Positions 15,289 through 25,285 of a stretch of DNA of 64,000 nt are shown here, piece after piece. The position numbers were made by a program, and so were the translations under genes. Numbering within the stretch: the first letter of the stretch is position 1; each line of letters begins with the position of its first letter. Source of the stretch: Gillisella vitis (GTDB lineage: Bacteria > Pseudomonadota > Alphaproteobacteria > Rhizobiales > Rhizobiaceae); assembly GCF_014204625.1 (NCBI RefSeq), contig NZ_JACHLU010000002.1:310001-374000 (forward strand), read 5' to 3'. The notes under the pieces were generated by a model. It searched no databases. It was not told the DNA's origin and was given only the letters and a program-made list of their open reading frames with translations.

Positions 15289-16674
15289 TTAGCGCTCGCG
15301 GCGCTGACCACCGGCACCCGCACGGGCAGGGCCGTCCTGACGTGGACGATCCGGGCGGCGTGCGGGACGGCCGCCGGGTTTGCGGTTGCCGCCGGGGCGG
15401 GCCGAGCGGTTCTCGCCTTCGCTGCCGTCTTCACGTGGGCCACGGTTTTGTGGGCGGCCATGATTACGGTTGCCAGCACCAGCACCGGCACCTGCGCCAC
15501 CACCGCCGCGGCGGGCTGGGCGGGCAGGGCGACCGCGATCGGCTGGAGCTTCGCCACTGGCCACCGCAATTTCAATGCCCATCAGGCGCTCAATGTCACG
15601 CAGCAGGCGGATTTCGTCGGGTGCGCAAAACGCAATAGCAATGCCATCACGGCCAGCGCGGGCGGTACGGCCAATGCGGTGAACATAGGCGTCTGGCACT
15701 TCCGGCAGGTCGTAGTTGAACACGTGGCTGACGGCTGGAATATCGATGCCGCGGGCGGCAACGTCGGTGGCGACCAGAATCTTGATGGAGCCATCACGAA
15801 AACCCTTCAGCGCGCGTTCGCGCTGGCCCTGACTCTTGTTGCCATGGATGGAGGCAACGGAATGGCCCGTCAGTTCCAGATGTTTGGTCAGCTTTTCAGC
15901 GCCATGCTTGGTGCGCAAAAACACGATGGAGCGACCATCCGGGTTCTCGGCAAAGGACTTTTTGACCAGTTCGGTCTTGTGGTTCTGGCCGTTGACGAAG
16001 TGAACGTATTGCTCAACCTTGTCGGCAGCCTTGCCTGGAGGGCTGACTTCCACCTTGGCCGGGTCTTTCAGGAAGCTGGCCGCCAGATCGGCAATAGCCT
16101 TGGGCATGGTGGCCGAAAACAACAGGGTCTGGCGCTTTGGTGGCACCATTTTGGCAATCTTGCGCAGGTCGTGGATAAAGCCGAGGTCCAGCATCTGGTC
16201 GGCTTCGTCAAGCACGAGATAGCTTACAGCGCGCAGCGAAATTGCATTGCGCGAAATCAGGTCGAGCAAACGGCCGGGTGTTGCCACCAGAATATCCGTG
16301 CCTTTTTCGAGCTGCAACTGTTGCTTGTTGATGGAGGCTCCGCCAACCACCTGATTGATCTTCAAGGGTGTTCTGCGAATGAAAGACCGCAGATTGTCAC
16401 CAATCTGGTTCACCAGCTCGCGGGTCGGGGCGAGAATGAGGGTGCGGGTGGTGCGGTTGTCCGGACGGCTCTGGTCCTTGAGCAACATTTCAATCAGCGG
16501 CAAGCCGAAAGCGGCGGTTTTGCCGGTGCCGGTCTGGGCCAGACCAATCAGGTCGCGGCCGGAGAGGACAACAGGAATGCCCTGTGCCTGAATGGGGGTA
16601 GGGGTATCGAAGCCCATAGCGGTCAGCGTGGCGACAATATTTGCCGAGAGGCCAAGTTCGTTAAAACTGGTCAA
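15289..16674 (-). CDS. rhlE: DEAD-box RNA helicase, RhlE type
   Basis: The 461-residue protein is an ATP-dependent RNA helicase. Ordered motifs are the Q motif (FDTPTPIQAQGIPVVLSG), motif I (AQTGTGKTAAF), Ia (PTRELVNQI), II (VLDEADQML), III (FSATMP), and in domain 2 IVFLRTKHGAEKL, ATDVAARGIDIP and VHRIGRTARAGRDG. The C-terminal 90 residues are a basic Arg/Gly-rich RNA-binding tail. The likely start is TTG at 16674, since AAAGGTAA lies just upstream and homologues begin with a TSFNELGL-like sequence; an ATG at 16716 is in frame. It probably acts in ribosome maturation or RNA decay. Confidence 0.9.
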   Translation of the reverse strand: MTSFNELGLSANIVATLTAMGFDTPTPIQAQGIPVVLSGRDLIGLAQTGTGKTAAFGLPLIEMLLKDQSRPDNRTTRTLILAPTRELVNQIGDNLRSFIRRTPLKINQVVGGASINKQQLQLEKGTDILVATPGRLLDLISRNAISLRAVSYLVLDEADQMLDLGFIHDLRKIAKMVPPKRQTLLFSATMPKAIADLAASFLKDPAKVEVSPPGKAADKVEQYVHFVNGQNHKTELVKKSFAENPDGRSIVFLRTKHGAEKLTKHLELTGHSVASIHGNKSQGQRERALKGFRDGSIKILVATDVAARGIDIPAVSHVFNYDLPEVPDAYVHRIGRTARAGRDGIAIAFCAPDEIRLLRDIERLMGIEIAVASGEAPADRGRPARPARRGGGGAGAGAGAGNRNHGRPQNRGPREDGSEGENRSARPGGNRKPGGRPARRPDRPRQDGPARAGAGGQRRER

Positions 16675-16994
16675 TTCAATTACCTTTCGGGGGCGCCAAA
16701 ACAAACGATCCACCATCGCCTCATTGCGACCATGGGTGTTTTGGCGTCAAGAACCCCGCGTGATTTGGGAACTTGTCAGTTGGAAAACTGCTTATAGGCG
16801 CGTTTGGCTGCTCATGCTGCCATATATAGAGCGCCCCAAGACCTTCTTTGCGTTACTGATAAGTAGCAGGGCGCGCTCACGCGGCGGCCGGAAGGTTTAA
16901 AGCTGATGTGCATTTGCTCTTTTCATCAGCCGTTGTCAAGTGCCCGCCGATTTTTAGGGGCGAGCACCTGAGATTTTAAGAGGATTTGTTTGAT
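16675..16994. other. Intergenic region upstream of the helicase gene
   Basis: About 320 bases separate the helicase start from the end of the next minus-strand gene. It must hold the helicase promoter and leader. No tRNA, known riboswitch or clear terminator is recognised. Confidence 0.4.
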
Positions 16995-17318
16995 CTATTG
17001 CGGGCAAACTCGAACGCGATAGGCATCACCCCATTCATTGTGCCGCCATTCAGAATGGCAGGCTGGCACATAGACCGGGCGATAATAGGTTCTGTAAACT
17101 GGTGGCGGTGGTGGCGGTGCTTCATAAACCGGATAGGCATAGGCCGGACGGCGGGCCTCATTGATGATGGCACCGCCCAGAATACCACCAACGGCACCCG
17201 CGGCAACGCCGCCCCAGAAGTGGTCGCGTGCCTGAGCGGCGGGGGCTGTCGCCACCAGGGAAAGACCCATCATGGATGTGGCAAGACCAGCAGACACGAA
17301 AGTACGAAAGATGGACAT
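16995..17318 (-). CDS. Small exported protein with glycine-rich segment
   Basis: This 107-residue protein has a clear signal peptide: a short basic start, a hydrophobic core and cleavage near APAAQARD at about residue 31. The mature part begins with a glycine-zipper-like GGVAAGAVGGILGGAI, then a Tyr/Pro-rich stretch with PPPPPPVYRTYYRPVYVP, and ends with a Cys-bounded segment CHSEWRHNEWGDAYRVRVC. Such small envelope proteins are common in Rhizobiales, but the function is unknown. An AAGGAAC site precedes the ATG. Confidence 0.75.
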   Translation of the reverse strand: MSIFRTFVSAGLATSMMGLSLVATAPAAQARDHFWGGVAAGAVGGILGGAIINEARRPAYAYPVYEAPPPPPPVYRTYYRPVYVPACHSEWRHNEWGDAYRVRVCPQ

Positions 17319-17585
17319 GAACTTGTTCCTTTCAAAGCCCTACCTCAACGATATGGTGCCAATCTGATCTCGAAACACGGCATATTCATGATCAATCTGT
17401 GGCAGGAACCTTAAAATAAATCCATATTACACAAGCCTTTAGTTGATTTTAAAGCAGGCGGTTCCCTTTTGGGTTGGGTTTGAAAGATCATTAATAACAT
17501 GTTGTTTTTTCGGTCTTGCTCTGTTTAGTTCTTTTCAGGATGATAGTCTTGATTTTATGTCAGACTCCGATGTGAAGGGGGCGCG

Positions 17586-20500
17586 TTGCCGGTGGAAGGG
17601 GGACTTCTTGCAATAGCGTGCGAAAAAATCGCCCGGCTTGATGTTCCCGCTTTCATCAAGGACAGCGAACTGCGGTTTGTTGCGGTCAATTCTGCCTTTA
17701 CCGCGTTTTTAGGCTATGGGCAGTCGGCGCTCATTGGGCATGATATGAGCGCGCTGACCGGCAGGCCGGAAGACCGGGCATGGGAAGACATGGAGCGTCG
17801 TGCGCTGGTGTTTTCCGAAGAGCAGCTTGCGCTGTGTTTTGATGCGACCGGGCGGGATTATTGCCGGGTGCAAATTGAGCGTTTTGTCACGGAAGATGAG
17901 AGCCTGTTTGTCTTTGGTGTTTTCCGGGAACGTCCGAAACAGCCAAGAGTGAAGATGTCAAAACGCAATCGGTCGCCCGGATCTGATGTGGCGAATGGGG
18001 CTGCCTTGTTGCTGCCGGAGGCGCCGGCTGATTTTCGCGCTTTGCTGGATGCAATGCCGCTTGGTGTGTTGCTGCTGGATCGCGGCTTGCGCATTGTTCA
18101 TGTCAACAGCACGCTGCTGGACATGCTGTCACCGATTGGCCTGACACCTGAGACTGGTGCTGGTTTTGCTGTGCTGCTTGAGGGCATTGTCGCTCACGCG
18201 GAACGTGATGCGGCGAAACCGGGTGGAGAGCTCCGGCAGCGCCTGATGACTCTGGCAACCGTCGAGGGTGCGCCTTCCCATCGGATGATTTTGGGCGACA
18301 GGGTTGTTGAGGTCCGTCGACAGCATTTTGACCGCGGCCATGTGGTGCTGGTGTTGACGGACGTGACCCACATGCAGGCGTTTGAACGCGAGAGCCTGCT
18401 CTATCGCAGCGTGCTGGAAAATGTGCCGGAGCCTGTTTTTCTGCGCGACAGTGATCGGCGACTGATTTTTGCCAATGCCGCCTATGAGCAATTGCTGGGC
18501 GGTGACCGGACACGCTTTTACGGTCTGCGGGAAGATGAAATGTTTCCCGAAAAAGGCGACATCATGCGCCTTGAAAACATCGAGGTGCTTGAGACCGGGC
18601 TGGAGAGCGAGCGCGAACAGCAAGCCACCATGCCAAATGGTGCAGAGCTGCCTTTGCTGACCAGTTTGAAACGCATCGAGGATGTGGACGGCGCACGCTA
18701 CATTGTTGGCACGCTTGCCGATATTTCGCTGGTGAAAATGCATGAACGCGAGCTGGTTGAGGCGCGCGCGCAGGCGGAGGAGCTTTATCGGCGATTCGAG
18801 CGGATTTTACGCACCATGCCGGTGGGGGTGCTGATTCTGGAGCCGGATCTCACTGTCAGTTTCGCCAATCCCAAGGCGAAAGAGATTGTCAAATGGCCCG
18901 ATAACCGGGCGATCAATGGTGTGCGCTTTGCCGATTATATTCGCCATGCCTGTAATCATGGCTGGCCATCGCCGCCGGGTTTTGATGTCGACACATGGAT
19001 CACCAGCCGATCCGCTCAAATGCTGACGTTGCAGGGAACACAGCAATTCGAGCGAAAAATGGATGATGGTCGCAGTGTTCTGGTGAGCACGACCCTGTTG
19101 GAGCATGGTCAATTTTTACTGACCTATTCGGATTATACCGAGCAACGCTTGCGTGAGCAGGAAATTACCGAAACCAGAGCGAAGCTGGAGGATGTTGGCA
19201 CGCTGCTGAAAGAAGCGACACATGTGATGCAGCAGGGCCTGTGCGTGGTGCAGCAGGGGAAAATTCTTTATTCGAATGAAAAACTGGCGCAGGTGTTGAA
19301 TGTTCCCGCCTCAATGATTGCCGAGGGCGAGGACTGGCTTGGCATTTATGACTATTGCAGCGCGCGCGGCGATGGTGGTGCGGACCCGGCTGGCGTGTTG
19401 GAGCGAATGACTGCGCGGCTGTCTGACGGTAAAAATGTCCATGGGGTTTTTCAACGGCACGACGGTGTGTGGATCAGGCTGGAAGGGCTTGTCAGTGGCG
19501 CGGGGCGCTGGCTGTTTGTGGTCAGCGATGTATCTGAGGCCAGAAACCGTGAAGCGGAGCTAAAATTGCTTGCGGAGCGGGCAGAGGCTGCGGATAAGGC
19601 AAAATCACGCTTTCTGGCCAGCATGGGGCATGAAATTCGGACGCCCATGAGTGGCGTGCTGGGCATGGCGGAATTGTTGGTGTCATCGGAGCTGGATGCA
19701 CGCCAGAAAACCTTTGTCGATGTGATCCTCAAGTCGGGCCGCTCTCTTCAGACAATCATCAATGATATTCTGGATTTTGCCAGAATTGATGATTGCAGCC
19801 TGTCCTTGCGCAAGGCTCCGTTTGATCCGCTGGCGGCGGTGGAAGACGTTGTCCTGTTGATGTCCGGGCGTGCCGCGGAGAAAGACATAGAACTGCTGGT
19901 GCGCGGAAGTGCGGGGCTCAAACATCTGGTCTCAGGGGATGCGGGGCGTTTCAGACAGATTTTGATGAAGCTGCTGGATGAGGCGATCAAGGCAACGGAC
20001 AGGGGCCATGTGCTGGTTGACCTTGATGAACACAAGGACAGCGATGACCGGCTTTGGCTGACCCTGCGCATTGAAGATACAGGGCGAGGTTTTACCCCGG
20101 AGCAGCAAAGCAAGGCGTTTTCCAGGTTCTCTCAGGTGGATGATCCGCCGTCTTATCATATGGCCAGTGCTGGCCTTTCGCTCTCGATTGTTGGTGGGCT
20201 GGTGAAGCTGTTTGGTGGCACGATTTCCGTCAAGAGCGAAGTGGGCCACGGTGCGGAGATCGTGGTGCGTTTGCCGCTGGCAATCGCCGGTGAAAAAATT
20301 CAGGACAGATCAGCACTGTATCTATGTGGCGCAAGGGTTCTGGCGCTGTCCGGCAACCCGCTGGCGTGCGAAATCCTGAACGAGCAGTTTCTGCACTGGA
20401 GTTTTGATGGTGTGGCACTGGACGATCCGCAGGTGGTTCTGGGTGTGCTGGGGGAAGCCGTCTCGGTTGGACAGCCAATTGAGGTGCTGCTGGTGGATTT

Positions 20501-21278
20501 TCACGCATTCAGCCCATCGACTGACAGGGATGACCAAACAGCAGCCAGCGTGGATGTGATGGGCTGGCTCCGCAAGGTGCGACAGGACCGTGCGTTCAGT
20601 GGCCTCTCTGTTGTTGCGCTCGTGCCTGCAAGCCTGTCTGGTTTGCAGGCCGAGCTTGAGGACATCCATGTGCAGGCCGTGCTGCATAAGCCCGTGGCGG
20701 ATACTTTGCTTCGCAAGGCGATTTCAGATGTGCTGAAAGCTGCCCGGCGGACGGCACGCCTGAGCCCGAACAACACACCGGTGCTTACGCAGGAGCCGTA
20801 TGCTTTGCCACCGGGCATGGAAAGGACGTCTCTGCGCTCTGTGGCGGGTCATTCTGCGGCGCATCAAGTTCAGAGCAGTCATGTGCTGATTGTTGATACC
20901 AACGATGCCGAATGCGATTTTTTCCGCCGGGTTTTGTCTGATGAAGGCATTGGCTATGATATATTGGCCAGCGAAGAGCAGGCTTTTAGCGTCTGGCAAC
21001 AGCACAGGCCGCGTGTGATGCTGATTGACCTTTGCCGCAATGGCAGCGGTACACTTGATTTTGTCCGCTTTATTCGGGCTGAAGAGGCGCGTGCTCCTGA
21101 TGATGTGCCAACGGCTCTGATCGGTCTTTCCATCAACATGTCTGCGGATGACAGGAACGCATCTCTAATGGCCGGGCTGGATGATTTTCTGATCAAGCCG
21201 GTTCGGGCTGACAGGCTGGTGGAGTGTATCCGCCAATGGTCGACTGATACCGCAGAGATGCAGCAGCTGGCGCTATGA
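17586..21278 (+). CDS. Multi-PAS hybrid histidine kinase with degenerate ATPase domain
   Basis: The 1230-residue protein has about five PAS-type repeats (near residues 15-115, 150-235, 275-395, 405-500 and 545-650). A HisKA dimerisation domain follows with H682 in SMGHEIRTPMSG, then a HATPase domain at about 785-900 and two receiver domains at about 915-1050 and 1095-1215. No membrane segment is visible, so it is cytoplasmic. The ATPase N-box reads MKLLDEAIKAT where NLLxNAxKFT is expected. The G1 box DTGRGF is intact and G2 reads AGLSLSI. Receiver 1 lacks the acidic pair, whereas receiver 2 keeps VLIVDTND, MLIDL and LIKPV. The start is TTG after GAAGGGGG. Confidence 0.88.
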   Translation: MPVEGGLLAIACEKIARLDVPAFIKDSELRFVAVNSAFTAFLGYGQSALIGHDMSALTGRPEDRAWEDMERRALVFSEEQLALCFDATGRDYCRVQIERFVTEDESLFVFGVFRERPKQPRVKMSKRNRSPGSDVANGAALLLPEAPADFRALLDAMPLGVLLLDRGLRIVHVNSTLLDMLSPIGLTPETGAGFAVLLEGIVAHAERDAAKPGGELRQRLMTLATVEGAPSHRMILGDRVVEVRRQHFDRGHVVLVLTDVTHMQAFERESLLYRSVLENVPEPVFLRDSDRRLIFANAAYEQLLGGDRTRFYGLREDEMFPEKGDIMRLENIEVLETGLESEREQQATMPNGAELPLLTSLKRIEDVDGARYIVGTLADISLVKMHERELVEARAQAEELYRRFERILRTMPVGVLILEPDLTVSFANPKAKEIVKWPDNRAINGVRFADYIRHACNHGWPSPPGFDVDTWITSRSAQMLTLQGTQQFERKMDDGRSVLVSTTLLEHGQFLLTYSDYTEQRLREQEITETRAKLEDVGTLLKEATHVMQQGLCVVQQGKILYSNEKLAQVLNVPASMIAEGEDWLGIYDYCSARGDGGADPAGVLERMTARLSDGKNVHGVFQRHDGVWIRLEGLVSGAGRWLFVVSDVSEARNREAELKLLAERAEAADKAKSRFLASMGHEIRTPMSGVLGMAELLVSSELDARQKTFVDVILKSGRSLQTIINDILDFARIDDCSLSLRKAPFDPLAAVEDVVLLMSGRAAEKDIELLVRGSAGLKHLVSGDAGRFRQILMKLLDEAIKATDRGHVLVDLDEHKDSDDRLWLTLRIEDTGRGFTPEQQSKAFSRFSQVDDPPSYHMASAGLSLSIVGGLVKLFGGTISVKSEVGHGAEIVVRLPLAIAGEKIQDRSALYLCGARVLALSGNPLACEILNEQFLHWSFDGVALDDPQVVLGVLGEAVSVGQPIEVLLVDFHAFSPSTDRDDQTAASVDVMGWLRKVRQDRAFSGLSVVALVPASLSGLQAELEDIHVQAVLHKPVADTLLRKAISDVLKAARRTARLSPNNTPVLTQEPYALPPGMERTSLRSVAGHSAAHQVQSSHVLIVDTNDAECDFFRRVLSDEGIGYDILASEEQAFSVWQQHRPRVMLIDLCRNGSGTLDFVRFIRAEEARAPDDVPTALIGLSINMSADDRNASLMAGLDDFLIKPVRADRLVECIRQWSTDTAEMQQLAL

Positions 21279-21303
21279 AGCATCGTGCTGTTTCAGTGGG
21301 TCC

Positions 21304-21447
21304 TTATTTTCCGGTTTCGTTTTTCTTCTTTTCAGCCTGATCTTGATCGTAATGCCACTTGACGGCGAAGAACATGGCCGTGCCTAAAACAATAACTTTT
21401 AACGGCAAGAATACGATAGGGAACCAATCGACCCAGTTGCTCGGCAT
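21304..21447 (-). CDS. Small single-pass membrane protein
   Basis: This 47-residue protein starts at 21447 with AAGGAA seven bases upstream. It consists of MPSNWVDWFPIVFLPLK, one membrane helix (about residues 9-28) and a charged tail with HYDQDQAEKKKN. The longer frame from 21561 runs through a repeat element and is rejected. Function unknown; the strong ribosome site and membrane profile support a real gene. It is convergent with the histidine kinase gene. Confidence 0.6.
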   Translation of the reverse strand: MPSNWVDWFPIVFLPLKVIVLGTAMFFAVKWHYDQDQAEKKKNETGK

Positions 21448-21470
21448 TGGCCAATTCCTTTTAAAAACTG

Positions 21471-21562
21471 AGAGTTTGTCAGGGAAACACGATTTTCCGA
21501 AAAACAAACGAAAACAACAGAGGTGGGACGGTGTCTGCGGCAATCTGAACCGGACAGACACG
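21471..21562. repeat. RIME-like repeat, degenerate copy 1
   Basis: The sequence begins AGAGTTTGTCAGGGAAA and ends CAATCTGAACCGGACAGACA. It matches, with changes, the better-preserved copies at 24003-24106 (reverse) and 60371-60474. Together they define a dispersed two-palindrome intergenic element. Confidence 0.75.
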
Positions 21563-22001
21563 TAAGATGTCAGCGTGAATAGAGCAAGACCATCAGGAGT
21601 GAAACATGCATTTTGTCGCAGCGGATCACGCTGCCTTCACACGCGCGCTCACATATTCCGCAATCCACGCTCTTCTCATTCAACGCTGAACAGAGATTAA
21701 TCCTGTCTCGTATTGCTGTATTATTTTTGGGGTCTAAACGATTTAATCAATAAGACTATAGACTTCGCTAAAGCCTGTCGCAGTGAATAGGATTCACTGC
21801 GACAGGCTTTAGCTCTTTCTTTTTCGCATGTACGTTATCGTTTTATTGAGGACAATAAAACGCGACATGCTGTAGATCAAGAATAGAACGTGTGTTCGAT
21901 AAGTTGAATAACATTGCAAGACAATATTGGACTTTTCATATTAGTTAAATTTCAATTTTTGTGGTCCAGAATATTTTAAATGGAGCGGGAGATGTTTAGT
22001 T
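21563..22001. other. Non-coding leader region before the chemoreceptor gene
   Basis: About 440 bases hold a 109-bp palindromic element (listed separately) and AT-rich sequence that probably contains the chemoreceptor promoter. No gene is supported. Confidence 0.5.
21768..21877. repeat. 109-bp double-palindrome element, copy 1
   Basis: The first palindrome (21768-21812) has perfect 21-base arms starting CTAAAGCCTGTCGCAGTG around an AGG loop. The second (21826-21870) pairs GCATGT...CGTTTTATTG with CAATAAAACG...ACATGC. An almost identical copy lies at 29098-29206, with only about three differences. Confidence 0.93.
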
Positions 22002-23813
22002 ATGTCTAATTTATCTGTACTGAATAAGATATTCTTGCTGATGGGAATCAGCCTCATCATTATGGCAGGAGCGCTGTTTTACAGTGGAGAGCAATCCTAT
22101 CGCGCCATTGTTGCTGAGCGCAAAGCGATGCTCATGAATATGGATCATAGTGCGGTATCGATTTTTAAACGATACCAAAGCCTTGAAGCAGAAGGAAAAA
22201 TGACCCGTGAAGCGGCCCAGAAGGACGCAATCGCCCAAATCATGGCCATGCGGTATGGCGTTGACGGGTATTTCTGGATCAACGACCTGAATGGGATCAT
22301 GGTTGCTCATGCCGCCAAGCCAGCATTGAACAATACCAGTGTTCTTGGCATGAAAGATCCAAACGGCGTGTTTATCTTTCAGGAATTTATCAAGGTCGCC
22401 AAAGCCAGCGGCGAAGGCTATGTTGATTATATGTGGCCCAAGCCTGGCTCTGAGCAGCCTGTTGGCAAAAATTCTCATGTCATTCTGTTTGCACCCTGGG
22501 GGTGGATTGTTGGCACCGGCGTCTACAATGACGACATTGTTGCGCTGGGGCAAAAACAGACACTGTCCACCGGCATCATCCTGTTCTTTGCCGCGATGGC
22601 CACGATTGCCGGATCAATCCTGATTGGTCGCTCCATATCCAGGCCGCTCAACGGCCTCAAGGCAACCATGGTCAATATTGCCGCCAATGATACATCGGGT
22701 GACATTGCGCACACGCACCGTCGAGACGAAATTGGCCAGATGGCCAATGCATTGGTTGAGATCAGGAATTCCGTTGTCGAGCGCAACCAGTTGGAAACCA
22801 GCCGCGCCGCCAGCCAGACCATCATGGATCAAAGACGTCAGGAACAGGCCGAGAGCGAGAGATTGAACCTCGAAAGGCAGGCCGCCGTTGTGACCAGCTT
22901 TGCCAAGGCTTTCGAGGCGCTCTCGCAGGGCGACCTCACGGTGCGGCTTGCAAATCTTCCGGTTGAATATGTCAAGCTTGAAGCGGACTTCAACAAAGCT
23001 GTTTCCGCACTGGCTCAGACCTTGAGCAACATTGCCGATTGTACCTTGAGTGTCGGGCGCTCCGTGGATGAAATCAAGAGTGCCGTGACAAATCTTTCAA
23101 AACGCACCGAGGGGCAGGCGGTCAATCTGGAAGAAACAGCCGCAGCCATCAACGACATCAGCCATAAGATCCAGTCTTCGGAAAGCAGCATTGAAAAAGC
23201 CAGAACCATGGCGATTTCTGCAAAGGACGATGCTGCGAAATCCAGCACGGTTGTCATGGAGGCTATCAGCGCCATGGGCCTGATCGAGCAATCCTCAGCC
23301 AGAATCAATGACATTATCAGCGTGATTGACGAAATTGCCTTCCAGACCAATCTTCTGGCTTTGAACGCAGGCGTCGAAGCTGCCCGCGCAGGTGAGGCGG
23401 GCAAGGGCTTCGCCGTGGTGGCGCAGGAAGTGCGTGAACTTGCGCAAAGATCAGCAAATGCCGCCAAGGAAATCAAAGCGCATATTCAAGCGTCCAGTGC
23501 GCAGGTTCAGGCTGGTGTGCACCTGGTTGAGGCCACCAGCACGGCTCTTCATGGTATTGATACGCGCGTTCTGACGATCAATAACAGCATTGGCGACATC
23601 GCTACTCTGTCGCGTGAGCAATCAGCCGGAATCGCCGAAATCAACGGCTCGATTAATGAAATTGACCGGATGACCCAGCAAAATGCCGCAATGGTGGAAG
23701 AAACCACCGCAGCCACAAGCTTGCTCAAAACAGAGGCCGAAAATCTGGCACATTTGCTCTCCATGTTCACGATTGCGAAAGAGAACCATCACGCAGCATC
23801 TCGGGTGGCTTGA
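22002..23813 (+). CDS. Methyl-accepting chemotaxis protein with Cache sensor
   Basis: The 603-residue receptor starts with a membrane helix (about residues 8-28). A periplasmic single-Cache domain follows, recognisable by [18 protein letters not shown] and the later [13 protein letters not shown] second membrane helix lies at about 190-210, then HAMP and a linker. The signalling domain contains the conserved hairpin [20 protein letters not shown] and [19 protein letters not shown]. It relays ligand signals to CheA/CheW. No chemotaxis genes are adjacent, so it is an orphan receptor with unknown ligand; small organic acids are common Cache ligands. Confidence 0.92.
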   Translation: MSNLSVLNKIFLLMGISLIIMAGALFYSGEQSYRAIVAERKAMLMNMDHSAVSIFKRYQSLEAEGKMTREAAQKDAIAQIMAMRYGVDGYFWINDLNGIMVAHAAKPALNNTSVLGMKDPNGVFIFQEFIKVAKASGEGYVDYMWPKPGSEQPVGKNSHVILFAPWGWIVGTGVYNDDIVALGQKQTLSTGIILFFAAMATIAGSILIGRSISRPLNGLKATMVNIAANDTSGDIAHTHRRDEIGQMANALVEIRNSVVERNQLETSRAASQTIMDQRRQEQAESERLNLERQAAVVTSFAKAFEALSQGDLTVRLANLPVEYVKLEADFNKAVSALAQTLSNIADCTLSVGRSVDEIKSAVTNLSKRTEGQAVNLEETAAAINDISHKIQSSESSIEKARTMAISAKDDAAKSSTVVMEAISAMGLIEQSSARINDIISVIDEIAFQTNLLALNAGVEAARAGEAGKGFAVVAQEVRELAQRSANAAKEIKAHIQASSAQVQAGVHLVEATSTALHGIDTRVLTINNSIGDIATLSREQSAGIAEINGSINEIDRMTQQNAAMVEETTAATSLLKTEAENLAHLLSMFTIAKENHHAASRVA

Positions 23814-24137
23814 GTGGGCTCACCGCTGATAACACCGAGCGTTTGTCCGGTTCAACTTCGAGCCGGATAGACTCTCAGGCCAGCTCTCTTTTCACGCATC
23901 TGTGGTTCATGCCTCTTGTTCGGGAGTGGCTTTGCACTATATCCGCATGGTGAGGTCTGTGGCTATCTTGTGCCACATCATCCTGTGTTCTTATCCTCGC
24001 CTTAGAGTCTGTCAGGTTCAGATTGAACCAGCCAGCCTCTAAACTTCTTTGAGTTCGTTTGTCTTTTCGGGAAAATCGTATTCCACTTTTCCCTGACAAA
24101 CTCTAGCAAAATCTGACCATATCAAAAGGGATAACCC
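23814..24137. other. Intergenic region with RIME-like repeat
   Basis: The stretch between the chemoreceptor and the alcohol dehydrogenase contains the reverse-oriented RIME-like copy at 24003-24106. A weak CCGG hairpin around 23848-23870 may end the chemoreceptor transcript. No gene is seen. Confidence 0.5.
24003..24106. repeat. RIME-like repeat, copy 2 (reverse orientation)
   Basis: This 104-bp element starts TAGAGTCTGTCAGGTTCAG and ends CTGACAAACTCTAG. It is the reverse complement, with few changes, of the copy at 60371-60474. Each half is itself palindromic. Confidence 0.88.
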
Positions 24138-25184
24138 ATGCCGATCGCCAAAGGCTATGCCGCAACAGATGCCACCAAGCCGCTGGAACCTTTTACGTTT
24201 GAACGCCGCGAGCCAAATGATGATGACGTTGTCATCTCGATCAAATATTGCGGCGTCTGCCATTCTGATATTCACCAAACCCGCAATGAATGGGGTATTT
24301 CTATCTTCCCAATGGTGCCGGGCCACGAAATTGCCGGTGTTGTCACTGCCGTTGGCGCAAACGTGAGCAAATTCAAGGTTGGCGACCATGTTGGTGTTGG
24401 CTGCTTTGTGGATTCCTGTGTCCATTGCCAGAGCCGTGATGTTGATATTGAACAATATCTGCCGGGTCTGGTTCAGACCTACAGCAGCTATGAGGCCGAT
24501 GGCAAAACCGTGACGCAAGGCGGCTATTCTGACAGCATCGTCGTCAAGGAAGGCTATGTGCTGTCGATTCCTGAAAATCTGCCGCTGGATGCCGCAGCCC
24601 CGCTGCTCTGCGCAGGCATTACCCTCTATTCACCCCTGGCCCACTGGAAGGCTGGTCCGGGCAAGAATGTCGCCATTGTTGGTATGGGCGGCCTTGGCCA
24701 TATGGGCGTGAAAATCGGTGCCGCCATGGGAGCCGACATCACCGTTTTGAGCCAGACCCTGTCCAAAAAAGAAGACGGCCTGCGGCTTGGTGCCAAGCAC
24801 TATTATGCCACCAGTGATGCCGAAACCTTCAAGACACTGGCAGGCACATTTGACCTGATCATCTGCACGGTCAGCGCCGATATTGACTGGAACGCCTATC
24901 TCAACCTGCTCAAGGTTGACGGCACAATGGTGCTGCTGGGCGTGCCGGAAAAGCCCGTGCCCGTGCACGCTTTCTCGCTGATTCCTGCGCGGCGCAATCT
25001 GTCCGGCTCCATGATCGGCTCGATCAAGGAAACCCAGGAAATGCTGGATTTCTGCGGCAAGCACAATATCACCTCTGACATCGAGGTCATCGACATCAAG
25101 GACATCAACAAAGCCTATGAGCGCGTGCTGAAAAGTGATGTGCGCTATCGCTTTGTCATCGATATGGCGACCCTGGCGGATTGA
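24138..25184 (+). CDS. Zinc alcohol dehydrogenase, CAD/YahK type, altered zinc site
   Basis: This 348-residue medium-chain dehydrogenase should reduce aldehydes with NADPH. Catalytic zinc ligands are visible in [17 protein letters not shown] and the later LLCAGIT. The nucleotide fold has [11 protein letters not shown]. The structural zinc lobe normally has C-x2-C-x2-C-x7-C. Here C94 and C97 are kept, but the third and fourth ligands are R100 and L108 ([16 protein letters not shown]). Either this copy folds without the structural zinc or it is decaying. The gene stands alone behind a RIME-like repeat, with GGG near the ATG as a weak ribosome site. Confidence 0.88.
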   Translation: MPIAKGYAATDATKPLEPFTFERREPNDDDVVISIKYCGVCHSDIHQTRNEWGISIFPMVPGHEIAGVVTAVGANVSKFKVGDHVGVGCFVDSCVHCQSRDVDIEQYLPGLVQTYSSYEADGKTVTQGGYSDSIVVKEGYVLSIPENLPLDAAAPLLCAGITLYSPLAHWKAGPGKNVAIVGMGGLGHMGVKIGAAMGADITVLSQTLSKKEDGLRLGAKHYYATSDAETFKTLAGTFDLIICTVSADIDWNAYLNLLKVDGTMVLLGVPEKPVPVHAFSLIPARRNLSGSMIGSIKETQEMLDFCGKHNITSDIEVIDIKDINKAYERVLKSDVRYRFVIDMATLAD

Positions 25185-25285
25185 TCGTCATTGCCAACAC
25201 AGCATCGCGGGGTTGATCAAGCCCGCGATGCCCGGATAACCCGTCTCCACACCATGCAAACGTATGGTGTGTCCTTATCGGCTAA

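Noticed and set aside
15448..16797. Long plus-strand frame of 449 codons opposite the helicase gene
   Set aside because: It is the antisense shadow of a clear DEAD-box helicase with all motifs in order; the translated sequence has no recognisable domain and a composition expected from reverse reading.
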